64,000 bases of DNA from JAGIBJ01 sp032119595 (GTDB lineage: Bacteria; Actinomycetota; Thermoleophilia; Solirubrobacterales; Solirubrobacteraceae). Below are positions 16,715-26,400 of this stretch, one piece after another. The DNA is taken from the NCBI GenBank assembly GCA_032119595.1, contig JAUMBQ010000005.1, positions 186,001 to 250,000 on the forward strand, given 5' to 3'. The stretch's first letter is position 1. Each line of letters starts with the position of its first letter. The notes under the pieces were generated by a model. The model had not been told where the DNA came from and did not search any database. It saw only the letters and a list, made by a program, of their open reading frames with translations. A program made the translations under genes and the position numbers.

Positions 16715-18022
16715 TCAGGCGAGCGCGCGGACGCGTTCGGCGACGCGCTCACAAAGCGACGTGGCGAGCTCGGCCGTCGGCGCTTCGACCATGACGCGCA
16801 CGAGCTGCTCAGTGCCGCTCGCGCGCAGCAGGATGCGACCATCGGCACCGAGTTCCTGGGCGACATCGTCACGTGCTGCCAACACCAACTCGTCCAGCAA
16901 TGCGGCGTCCCGATCGGGCACCGGCACATTGACGAGCAGCTGCGGCATCTTGCGCATGCCGTCGCGATCAACGAGATCCGCGCCTTCGAGCCCTTCGAGC
17001 ACGAGCAGCGCGCTGGCGATGCCATCGCCGGAGGGGCAGAAGCCAAGGTCGATGATGTGGCCGGACTGCTCGCCGCCAAGGCGCCAGGCCTTCTCGCGCA
17101 GCGCCTGGAGGACATATCGGTCGCCGACGCCGGTGACCTCGACGTCGATACCGCGGTCCTTCATGGCGCGATGAAAGCCGAAGTTCGTCATGACGGTCAC
17201 GGCGACGCCGCCGCCCAGCTCGCCGGTCACCGAGAGGTGCTTGGCGATCAGCGCGATGATCTCGTCGCCATCGACGACTTCGCCGGTGCGGTCGACCGCG
17301 AGGACCCGGTCTCCGTCGCCGTCGAACGCGAAGCCGATGTCGTGATCGCCGGCCTTCATCAGCTCGATGAGCGGGCCCAGGTGCGTCGAGCCGCAGTTCG
17401 CGTTGATGTTTTCGCCATCGGGAACCACGGCCACCGCGGTGACGTCGGCGCCGAGGCGGCGGAAAATCTCTGGGGCGACCTTGTAGGTGGCGCCGTTGGC
17501 GCAATCGAGTGCGACCCGCAGCCCCGACAGGTCGAGACCGTCGAACCGTTCTGCGAGGGCGCGGAGATAATCCTCGCCGGCGCCGATAAGCCGGCCGACG
17601 TCGCCGTGGACGGCGCCGAGCCCAGCATCCGAACGCATGCGGGCTTCGATCCGGGCCTCGGTCTCATCGTCGAGCTTGTGCCCGTCGGAACCGAAGAACT
17701 TGATGCCGTTGTCGGCATAGGGGTTGTGCGACGCCGAGATGACGGCGGCAAGATCGAACCCGTGGCGCGCCGAAAGGAGCGGCGCGGCCGGCGTCGGAAG
17801 GACGCCACCGAGCAGGACCGCGGCGCCGCGGCTCGCGGCGCCTGCGGCGAGCGCCGCTTCGAGCATCGGCCCGGAGCGGCGCGTGTCGCGCAGCACGAGC
17901 ATGCGCTTTGCGCCCAGCTCGTCAGTTGCGGCACGACCGAGCTGGAGCGCGAGCGAGGCCGTGAGGACCTCGCCCGCGACACCGCGGACCCCGTCTGTGC
18001 CGAACAGTTGACGTTCGGCCAT
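16715..18022 (-). CDS. glmM: Phosphoglucosamine mutase
   Basis: A 435-aa alpha-D-phosphohexomutase that converts glucosamine-6-phosphate to glucosamine-1-phosphate, the next step after GlmS. Starts MAERQLFGTDGVRG. The phosphoserine loop is VISASHNPYADNG with Ser98. The magnesium loop AFDGDGDRV and the sugar-binding GGEQSGHII are both present. The start lies 11 bases after the rpsI stop, so it is probably co-transcribed with the ribosomal protein genes, an order common in Actinobacteria. Confidence 0.97.
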   Translation of the reverse strand: MAERQLFGTDGVRGVAGEVLTASLALQLGRAATDELGAKRMLVLRDTRRSGPMLEAALAAGAASRGAAVLLGGVLPTPAAPLLSARHGFDLAAVISASHNPYADNGIKFFGSDGHKLDDETEARIEARMRSDAGLGAVHGDVGRLIGAGEDYLRALAERFDGLDLSGLRVALDCANGATYKVAPEIFRRLGADVTAVAVVPDGENINANCGSTHLGPLIELMKAGDHDIGFAFDGDGDRVLAVDRTGEVVDGDEIIALIAKHLSVTGELGGGVAVTVMTNFGFHRAMKDRGIDVEVTGVGDRYVLQALREKAWRLGGEQSGHIIDLGFCPSGDGIASALLVLEGLEGADLVDRDGMRKMPQLLVNVPVPDRDAALLDELVLAARDDVAQELGADGRILLRASGTEQLVRVMVEAPTAELATSLCERVAERVRALA

Positions 18023-18033
18023 GACTGGGCTGA

Positions 18034-18801
18034 CTAGCGCTTGCTGAACTGCGGACGCTTACGGGCCTTCTTGAGGCCGGCCTTTTTGCGCTCTTTCACG
18101 CGAGCGTCACGCGTGAGGAACCCACGGCGCTTGAGCTCGGTACGGAGCTGCGGGTCGGCCTCGAGCAGAGCGCGCGAGATGCCGTGGCGCAGGGCGCCGG
18201 CCTGGGCGGCAACGCCACCACCATGAATGGCGGCGACAACGTCGACCTTCTCTTCGAGGGCGACGACCTCAAGCGGCTGACGCAGGACACGCTGGAGCGT
18301 GGCGCGCGGGAAGTAGGTGTCAACGTCCTTGCCGTTGATCGTGTACTTGCCGGTGCCGGGCTTCAGCGTGACGCGAGCGACGGCCGTCTTGCGCTTGCCG
18401 GTGGCGCGGTAGCGCGCATCGGCAGCAAGCTCGATCGTCGTCGTGATCGGACCGTGGTCGACGAGATCGTCGTCCTCGGAGGAATCCTCGTCGTCTTCGT
18501 CGGACTCGCCGGAGAAGGGATCCTGTCCCTCTTCGACGATGTCGACCTCAAGGTCGGCACCCGGGATCGCCGGCTTGACGCGCGGGGTCTCATCGACCTC
18601 TTCGTCTTCGCCCTCGGCCTCGGCCTCGGCCTCGGCGACGACCGCGGGAGCCTCGGCGTCAGCCGGGGCCTCCTCTGTCGCCTCGCTCACGGGCTGCTCG
18701 GCAGCTTCAGCTGCGGGCGCCTCCGTGGGCTCGGGGGTAGCTTCGGCTGCTGCCTGCGGCTCCTCTTCAGGAGTGCCGTCAGTGGTCGTTTCGTCGATCA
18801 C
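18034..18801 (-). CDS. rpsI: Ribosomal protein S9 with long acidic N-terminal extension
   Basis: The C-terminal 127 residues are ordinary S9 (YRATGKRKTAVARVTL, then GGGVAAQAGALRHGISRALL, ending KKARKRPQFSKR). In front is an extension of about 125 residues dominated by Glu, Asp, Ala, Pro and Thr with almost no basic residues (for example EAEAEGEDEEVDE and ESDEDDEDSSEDDD). The GTG start overlaps the rplM stop in GTGA, which argues that the extension is truly translated. Typical bacterial S9 is about 130 aa. Some actinobacterial S9 proteins carry shorter acidic extensions; the role is unknown. Confidence 0.95.
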   Translation of the reverse strand: MIDETTTDGTPEEEPQAAAEATPEPTEAPAAEAAEQPVSEATEEAPADAEAPAVVAEAEAEAEGEDEEVDETPRVKPAIPGADLEVDIVEEGQDPFSGESDEDDEDSSEDDDLVDHGPITTTIELAADARYRATGKRKTAVARVTLKPGTGKYTINGKDVDTYFPRATLQRVLRQPLEVVALEEKVDVVAAIHGGGVAAQAGALRHGISRALLEADPQLRTELKRRGFLTRDARVKERKKAGLKKARKRPQFSKR

Positions 18802-19232
18802 GTGCTGATCTCCAGGGGCTGCGGCTTCTGCGCCACGTGCGGATGGTCGGTACCGGCGTAGATCTTGAGCTTCGTGAGCTGCTTGCGCGCCAGGCGATTC
18901 TTGGGAAGCATGCCCTTCACAGCAATGCGCAGGACCTCTTCGGGACGACGCGCGAGCATCTCCTCAAGGGTGCGCGACTTCAGACCACCCGGGAAACCCG
19001 AGTGTCGGTAGTACTGCTTGTCGGCACGCTTGTTGCCAGTGACGGCAACCTTCTCAGCATTGATCACGACGACAAAGTCGCCGGTATCCACGTGAGGCGT
19101 GTATTCGGGCTTGCGCTTACCGCGGAGAATTTCCGCGATTTGGGTGGAGAGGCGACCGAGGGTGAGTCCGGTCGCGTCGATGAGCACCCAATCGCGTTCG
19201 CGATCGTTCGAGTTTGCGACGTAGGTCTTCAT
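18798..19232 (-). CDS. rplM: Ribosomal protein L13
   Basis: A 144-aa large-subunit protein with the family segments WVLIDATGLTLGRLST, HVDTGDFVVVINAEKV and GMLPKNRLARKQL. The open frame extends to 19295, but the ATG at 19232 (MKTYVANSND) gives the normal N-terminus. It is the first gene of the minus-strand series rplM-rpsI-glmM. A TACACT hexamer at 19286-19281 is a candidate -10 with a leader of about 40 bases. Confidence 0.97.
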   Translation of the reverse strand: MKTYVANSNDRERDWVLIDATGLTLGRLSTQIAEILRGKRKPEYTPHVDTGDFVVVINAEKVAVTGNKRADKQYYRHSGFPGGLKSRTLEEMLARRPEEVLRIAVKGMLPKNRLARKQLTKLKIYAGTDHPHVAQKPQPLEIST

Positions 19233-19325
19233 GAGAAAATGGGCGCGGCCGGACGCTGAGGCGGCCTGCGCGGAACGGGAAGTGTACGAGATCACAGCTT
19301 CTCCCGCGTTCCGCCTCGTTCACGA

Positions 19326-19331
19326 TAGGGT
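19326..19331 (+). promoter_or_regulatory. TAGGGT -10-like box before the M23 peptidase
   Basis: GATAGGGTTC; the box ends nine bases before the GTG at 19341. It resembles the box at 5413 and supports the upstream GTG as start. Confidence 0.4.
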
Positions 19332-19340
19332 TCGGCACTC

Positions 19341-20342
19341 GTGGTAGCCGCGCTCACGCGCGACATCTCCCAAGACCCCGATATGCGGTACGCCGGAACT
19401 CCCCCCTCCAGTCGCCCTGGCGCGGCCCCGCCCAAGCGCTTCACGCTGCCCGCCTCGGCTGGCGCGTTCGCCGCCCTCGTGGGTTCCGCGGTCGCATCGC
19501 CCGCCGCGCATGCGGCCGACGCCGGCGGCATCTCGGTCACCCCGTCTGCGCACACGCAAGCCCAGAACATGGTCGTGCGCAAGATCACCTGTTTGAAAGG
19601 GTGCGCCTCGATCGACGAGGTCAAGGCCGGTGCCGTCCTGCGGTTCCAGGGCCCGATGCTCACGCGCGGGCGGCGCGTGGTCTACCTTGGCGGCCCTGGC
19701 GATGCCGACGACGTCCTCGCCCAGCTGCGCGTAAAGAAGTCCGGTGGGGCCAAGTTGGCATTTGCCTCCTTCCCCAAGCGTGCACACAGTGGCCCGGTGG
19801 CGATCGAGATCAAAGCGGGCGCCCGGTCCCCGGCCAGCGTGGAGCAGGTCACCTTGCCTGGGGAGACGATCCCGATCGCCAACCTCACGCCGCTCAGCGG
19901 CGCCGGCCCGTTCTTCCCGATCCGCGGGACGTTCAAGTTCGGCACCGGCACGGCGACGTTCGGCGGAGGCCGCAGCCATGAGGGCCAGGACGTGTTCGCC
20001 AAGTGCGGCACGCCACTCGTCGCGGCCGAGGGCGGCACCGTGATGGCCAACAAGTTCCACGCTCGCGCCGGCAATTACATCGTGGTCGACGTCGATGGCG
20101 GCGTGCACGACGCGATGTACGCCCATCTGAAGGGGCCAGCGCTCCCCAAGCTCGGCACTCAGATCGCCGCTGGTACGCCGCTTGGCGAAGTCGGCGACAC
20201 CGGTCGTGCGGATGGTTGCCACCTGCACTTCGAGCTGTGGAACGGAAACTGGCAGGGAGTCGGCGGCGCCGGAACCCCGGTCGATCCCCTCCCCACGCTC
20301 CGCCAGTGGGCCGCCGGCCCCGGCGTGCTCGCCGCACGCTGA
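19341..20342 (+). CDS. M23-family peptidase-fold protein, exported
   Basis: A 333-aa exported protein. After a long basic n-region and hydrophobic segment (ASAGAFAALVGSAVASPAAHA) the middle (residues 60-190) has strand-rich sequence with a Cys pair (ITCLKGCAS). The C-terminal LytM/M23 zinc-peptidase domain (about 205-325) shows the motifs HEGQD (H-x3-D), an HLK following AMYA, and HLHFELW. LytM domains cleave peptidoglycan cross-bridges or act as amidase activators. GTG 19341 is supported by a TAGGGT box; ATG 19383 is an alternative. It is divergent from rplM and upstream of the giant repeat protein. Confidence 0.85.
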   Translation: MVAALTRDISQDPDMRYAGTPPSSRPGAAPPKRFTLPASAGAFAALVGSAVASPAAHAADAGGISVTPSAHTQAQNMVVRKITCLKGCASIDEVKAGAVLRFQGPMLTRGRRVVYLGGPGDADDVLAQLRVKKSGGAKLAFASFPKRAHSGPVAIEIKAGARSPASVEQVTLPGETIPIANLTPLSGAGPFFPIRGTFKFGTGTATFGGGRSHEGQDVFAKCGTPLVAAEGGTVMANKFHARAGNYIVVDVDGGVHDAMYAHLKGPALPKLGTQIAAGTPLGEVGDTGRADGCHLHFELWNGNWQGVGGAGTPVDPLPTLRQWAAGPGVLAAR

Positions 20343-20448
20343 CTCGCCAGAAACGCGAGGAGGCGCTCGTCGGCGCCCGCGCACTTACTACCCGGCGGCG
20401 GCCCTCCGCACGAATTCAAATTCATTCGCCCAAAACGGTGACGGCCAA

Positions 20449-20454
20449 TACGGT
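20449..20454 (+). promoter_or_regulatory. TACGGT -10-like box before the giant protein gene
   Basis: TACGGT ends seven bases before the GTG at 20462. It is weaker than the TAGACTG boxes but falls at the same distance. The upstream 20411-20440 stretch is locally AT-richer. Confidence 0.35.
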
Positions 20455-20461
20455 GGCCGCC

Positions 20462-23400
20462 GTGACTCAGCTGCTTCGCGTGCACCGGCTCTTCCCGCGC
20501 ATCGCAGGCGCAACAGTCCGCCTTCCAATGCGGAGCTTGGGGCTTGCGCTCACCGCAACCGTCCTCGCAGCGCCCGCCACCGCAGGCGCCGCAGTCACGC
20601 CCGTCGACCTCACGGCCGTGGTGTCCGCCTCCAGCCCGGCCGGCGCTGGCGCTGACGCCACCTCTTCAGTGGTCGTTCGCAACGTTGGTGGAACCGCCGC
20701 GACCTCCAGCATTACGTTGCGTTTGGCCATAGACGGCCACACCGGAGCCAGCGCCTTGTCGGCGTCGGGAACCGGTTGGCGATGCGATATCACGGCCGGC
20801 GAGTGCAGCACAGAAGCCGACGTCGGCGCAGGCGCCACGCTCCCGCCGCTCACCGCGACCTACCCCGTGGCGTCCGGGCTCGGTAGCCGACCGTTGCAAG
20901 TACGGCTCTCGGCCACGGTCGTCTCCGCAAACGACACCGCCACGACGAACAACACCGCGTCGAGCACCGTTCCGGTGGTCGCCGCAGCGGGCAGCGATCT
21001 CGTGCACTCGATCGTTGCGTCAGTCCCCGTCCGTGCTGGCGCCCCTGCCAACTTCATTGCTCGCATCGAGAACGCAGGTTCGCGGGCTGCGACCGGCCGG
21101 ATCGAGGTCCAGTTGACCGCATCCTCGTCTGGCGGGCCCATATCGGCCACCGGCGCCGGCTGGACGTGTCCGGCGGGCGGCGACCGCTGCGCTACGGATG
21201 CCGACGTCGCTCCCGGTGCCGCGCTTCCGGAACTGTCTGTAGTGGTTCCGACAAGCGCCGGGCAAGCCTACGCCTCCCTCTCTGGAAACGTGGTTATAGC
21301 CGGAGAATCGGTGCCGTCCAACAACAGTGCCTACGCCACGGCACCGGTACTCCAGTTCGGCGACGTGGATCTCGTCACTGCGGTCCAGAGCGGTCGTTCG
21401 ACGGCCGGGTCGGCGGCGTCCTTCGGGGTCACCGTGCGCAACCTCGGCGGCACGGCCGCGACCGGACGCGTCGAAGTCCAGCTATCGGTCGGCGGGGGCT
21501 CCGCAACGGGCGCGCGGACCGGTTCTGGACTCGGCTGGTCCTGCCCCGGCGACGCCGACCGCTGCGTCACCGACGCCGATGTCGCTCCCGGCGCCGCACT
21601 TCCGCTCCTGACGATCTCGGCGCCGACCGTCGGCACGTTCGACCGGGGCGGCCAGGTGTCGCTGGCGGCGACTGCCTCCACACCCGGCGACGCCTTCTCC
21701 GCCAACAACTCGGGGCACACGAACTCCATGGTGGTCTCCCCTGGCGGCGCCGACCTACAGATGGCTGTCGCGCCCGGCGCGGCGGTCCGGCCTGGCGGCC
21801 AGGCGACATTCGTGGCGACTGTCCGGAATTCGGGCGCCGCTGCGACGACCGCGCGGGTAGAGGTCCGGCTCTCGCCGTCCGGAAACGCCGACGGGGTAGC
21901 GGCCGGCGCGGGCACAGGCTGGACCTGCCCGGCGACCACGAACACCTGCCTCAATGACATCGACGTCGCTGCGGGCGCGTCGCTGCCGCCACTGACCGTG
22001 TCGGTAGGAACGGTCGAGAACAACAACGCCACTTTCCTGGGCGCGACAGTCTCGGTAGCCGGCGACCGCGTCACCGCAAACGACGGTGCCTTCAGCACCG
22101 TCCAGCAGACGCGCAACGGCACGCCGATCGATCCAACCGTCTCACTTTCCGACCTCGGTCCGTGGACTCGTGGCGAGGAAGGCACCGCCACGACCACCGT
22201 GACGAACGCTGGCCCTTCCGCCGACGGCCCCCTCTCCGTGACGCTGTCCTCGCCCTTCCCCGGAGCGCGGGCCACGGGCCCTGGGTGGTCGTGTACGTCG
22301 TCGCTCGCCTGCGCCCATCCCGGGCCAGTGCCGGCAGGGGGCGCACTACCGCCGATCTCCACGACCTTCACCGTCCCCTCCCGTGGCGGTGGCGAAGCCG
22401 TGTCCTTCAGCGCGTCTGTCACGGCAGCCGCCGACACGATCCCGGAGGACAACGGCGTCTCCGGCACCGGGACCGTGAGCGGCCCCAAGACTGACGTGGC
22501 CCTGTCGATCGGTGACCCCGGCGGGTGGCGGCTAGGCCGCTCCGCCTCGTTCGTCACGTCGGTCGGCAACGCCGGGAGCGCGGCGGCAACCGGCCGTACG
22601 ACCGTCCGCATCGACGCCCCTTCCCCCGGGGCCACCGCGACCGGCAGCGGTTGGAGCTGCACCTCGTCTCTGATCTGCTCGCACGCCGGCACGATCGCCC
22701 CCGGCGCGAGCCTCCCGGACATCACCACCGCGTTTTCGCTCCCGGCCCGCGACGCCCTCGAAAGCCGCGGATTCAGCGCCTCGGTCGAGAACGCGTCGGA
22801 CGAGACCGACAGCAACAACGCCGCGACTGCGTCAACCGGCATCAGCGGCGCCGTCGTCGACGTCGTGGCGTCGCTGGGTCGCGTCGGGCCCTGGCAGATC
22901 GGACAGGAGGGCACATTCCAGACGAACGTGCACAACACCGGAACGGCCGCCGCCACGGCACCGACGGTCCTCCGACTCTCGGCGCCCTTCTCCGGCGGCC
23001 GCGCCACCGGCGACGGCTGGTCCTGCACGTCAGACCTGGTCTGCTCGCATCCGGGGCCCATCGCGGCCGGAGCGTCACTTCCAACCGTTACGACGTCGTT
23101 CCGCGTTCCGAGCCGTGACGTGCTCGACGGGTCGTCCGTGAGCGCGACCGTCAGCTCCGACGCCGACGCGATCACCGGCAACAACACGGCGACGTCGAGC
23201 GGCGTGACCGCAGGGCCGGCGATCGATCTCACCCCGCTCGTCGCCGTCTCGGCGCCCTGGCAGCTCGGTGAACTCGCCTCGTTCTCCACGCGCATCACCA
23301 ACTCAGGATTCCGCGCTTCGCAAGGCAACATTGTCGTGCAGCTCCAGACGCCCTGGTCCGGGGACACCGCGATCCAGGGCGACGGCTGGACCTGTAATGA

Positions 23401-26400
23401 GAGCCTGGTCTGCTCCCACGCAGGACCGCTCTCGGCAGGCGCCGTCCTCCCAGACCTCAAGGCCACTGGCCGGTTCCGTGCCGACCAGGACCCTAGCGTT
23501 GCAGGCGCCGCAGCCGGTCTCATCGCCGCCCCGGACGAGCTCTCGGCCAATGACGCCAGTGCGGTCACGGTCCCGCTCATCGCCACGAGCGGAGAGGACC
23601 GGCTCCAGGTGGCGATGACGCGGTCAAGTTCCGGCGACGTGTCCACCACGTCCGGAGAGGACGTCACCATCTCGGTTCGTGCGGCGGGCGCGCGCGACGC
23701 CGCCGCGCCCCTCAAGGTCGTCATCACGCCGAGCGCCGGAATCGTGCTCGAATCAACGACCGGCCCGGGCTGGACCTGCGGGACGCCAACGACCTGTGAC
23801 CGCACCGTCTCGATCCTCGCAAGCGAGGCCTCCACGCTCACGTCGCACATCCGGGCCACCGACTCGGCGACGAGCCGAGAGTCGTTCGTCGTGTCGGCGA
23901 AAGGCGCCGCGGGCGCGGCGTCAGTCTCGACGCTTGCCCTCCCGCGGCGCGCGGCCGGCGGCGTAGACCTCGTCCACACGACCCGCTCCGCGACGCCGAC
24001 TCCCGCTGGCGGCGTGGCGACATTCCGCACGACGGTCCGCAACGTCGGCGGCGACGCCGCGACCGGCCGGATCACCCTGCGGTATCGGCCATCGAGCGGT
24101 ACCACCGGCGAGCCCGTGACGGCCTCCGGCGAAGGCTGGAACTGCGTCGGATCCGGCAACCTCTGCCGGACCGACACCGACGTCGCGGCCGGCGGCACGC
24201 TCCCGGATCTGATCGTGCCTATCAACACCACCACCGACGTCCGCAGTGCGGGCACCGCGGTGCTCATGAGTTCGGTCGACATCGCCAACGACCGTGAACC
24301 TGCCAACAACGACGCCAGCGGCCAGTCGCCGCTCTCGGTCCGTGCTGGGACCGACCTGGCTCTGGGCATCCGTGGTGCGGCCGCGACGGCCGCTGGCTCC
24401 GCCGCCCGGTTCCAGATCTCCGCCCGGAATGTCGGTACGACCGTTCGCTCCGGCAGGACCGAGCTGCGCCTCACCCAACAGGGACGCGTTTCCGAACTCC
24501 GAGCCTCCGGTCCTGGCTGGTCGTGCCCGTCGTCGAGCGACCGCTGCTTCACCGATGCCACCGTCGCGGCCGGTGCCGCCTTGCCCGAACTCGTGGTTGA
24601 AGCCGTCAGTAGCCGCGGCCTCACCGGCGACAGTCCATTCGCCGGGCTCGCCGTCTCGTTCATCGGTGGCGACGTGGACTCCGGCAACGACTCCACCTCC
24701 CTGACTGTTCCGATCGTCGCGGCGACCTCCGGCGATCTCGCGCTCCGGGTGCGCGGTGGCGTCTCGAAGGCCGGCGAACCCGCGCCCTTCGTGATCACCG
24801 GTACCAACACCGGCCCCTCGGCCGTCACCGAGCGCATTGAACTGTCGCTGTCAGCGGGCGGCCAGGCAGTTGCCGGCGTGACCATCACCACCGAGAGCAA
24901 CGGGTGGAGCTGCCCAGCTGACGCCGGCCGATGCGTCACCGACACGGACGTGCCCGCTGGCGGCGCTCTACCGGCGCTCGAAGTGGGCGTCCCGACGCAG
25001 GCGGATGCACCGTCCGGCGGCAGCACGGCCGGTCTGAACGTCCGCATCATCGCTCCAGCCGACCCGATCCCGGCCAACGACGATGCCTCCGGGACGGCTG
25101 TCCTGTCGACGCGTACCGCCGTCGACCTGGTCGGCCACGTCGACGCTCCCGTCGGGCTGGTATCCGCCGGTTCACCCGCGGTCTTCTCGGGCGTAGTGAC
25201 CAACCTCGGGACCGCGACCGCGACCGCTCGGACCGAGGTAAATGTCGGCAGCCAGCAGGCGACATCGTCGGTGTTCTCGACTGGCGGCTGGACCTGTCCG
25301 CTCTTCACCGGCCGGTGCGTCAACGACACCGATATCCCCGCCGGTGGGTCCCTGGCGCCGCTGCGGATCGAGGTGCCCACCTCCGACGCAGAGTTCGCAA
25401 CGCGCTACGCCTACGGCGGCATCTCCTTCTTCAGCGACGACGACGCGGTCTCAAGCAACAACAGCGCGTCCGCCGGGGCGTTCGTCGTCGGGAACGCCCT
25501 CAGCGCACGAGCACGCCTCAGAACGGCCGTCACCCTAGCCGCGAGTCCGTCCTCAAAGCCCGTGGTCGCCGTGACCCGCATCTCCAACACCGGTTCGGCG
25601 GACGCGATCGGGACCATCACCGCCCACGTGTCAGGGTTCGGTGCCGCGTCGCCGGACGGGAACGGCTGGAGCTGCCAGGTGGAGAGCGGCTCCGGCTGGG
25701 CCTGCACGCATCCCGGCCCGCTCGGCGCTGGTGCGACGCTGCCGGCTCTCACGACCACCGGCGCCCCCCGCCCGTCCGAGAACCCCGGCCAGATCGGGTT
25801 CCGAGCATCGGCCGAGACCGATAGCGCGTCGGTCGACGACGACGACGCCAGCGCCGAGGCTTCCGTGGGCGTCGGCGGCCAGGGCACCGACCTCGTGGCC
25901 GTCCTCGGCGACCTCGGCTCGTGGAGCCTCGGCTCCCCTGCTTCGTTTACCACCACCGTCCGCAACCTTGGCGCGACCATGGCCGCTGGTCCCACGACCG
26001 TCCGGATCTCCTCGCCGTACGCCAGTGGCGCTCAGGCCAGCGGCACGGGCTGGGTCTGCACCGCACAACTCGTGTGCACGCACGCTGGCGACGTGGCCGG
26101 GGGCGATGCACTTCCGGCGATCACGACCGGGTTCGAGGTTCCGGCCACCGATGCCCTCGGAGCCGCCGGTGCCGATGTCTCCATCGAGTCTGTAAGCGAC
26201 CAGGTACTCACGAACAACCGGTCGTACGCCTCTGGTGGACCGGTCGGACCCACGCCCGATCTCTCCGTCGACCTTGACGGCACCCCGGCGCTTCGGCCGG
26301 GCGAGGACGGTGGGGTCGCCGTCGTAGTCAGGAATCGCGGCCCGGTCGCTTCCGCGAGCGATGTGACCGTGCGGATCAGCAACAGTCTGGCCGGGGGCCA

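Noticed and set aside
21331..25380. 1349-codon open frame antisense to the giant protein gene
   Set aside because: High GC at third positions of the sense frame removes stops from this antisense frame; the translation has no family pattern and mirrors the sense repeats.
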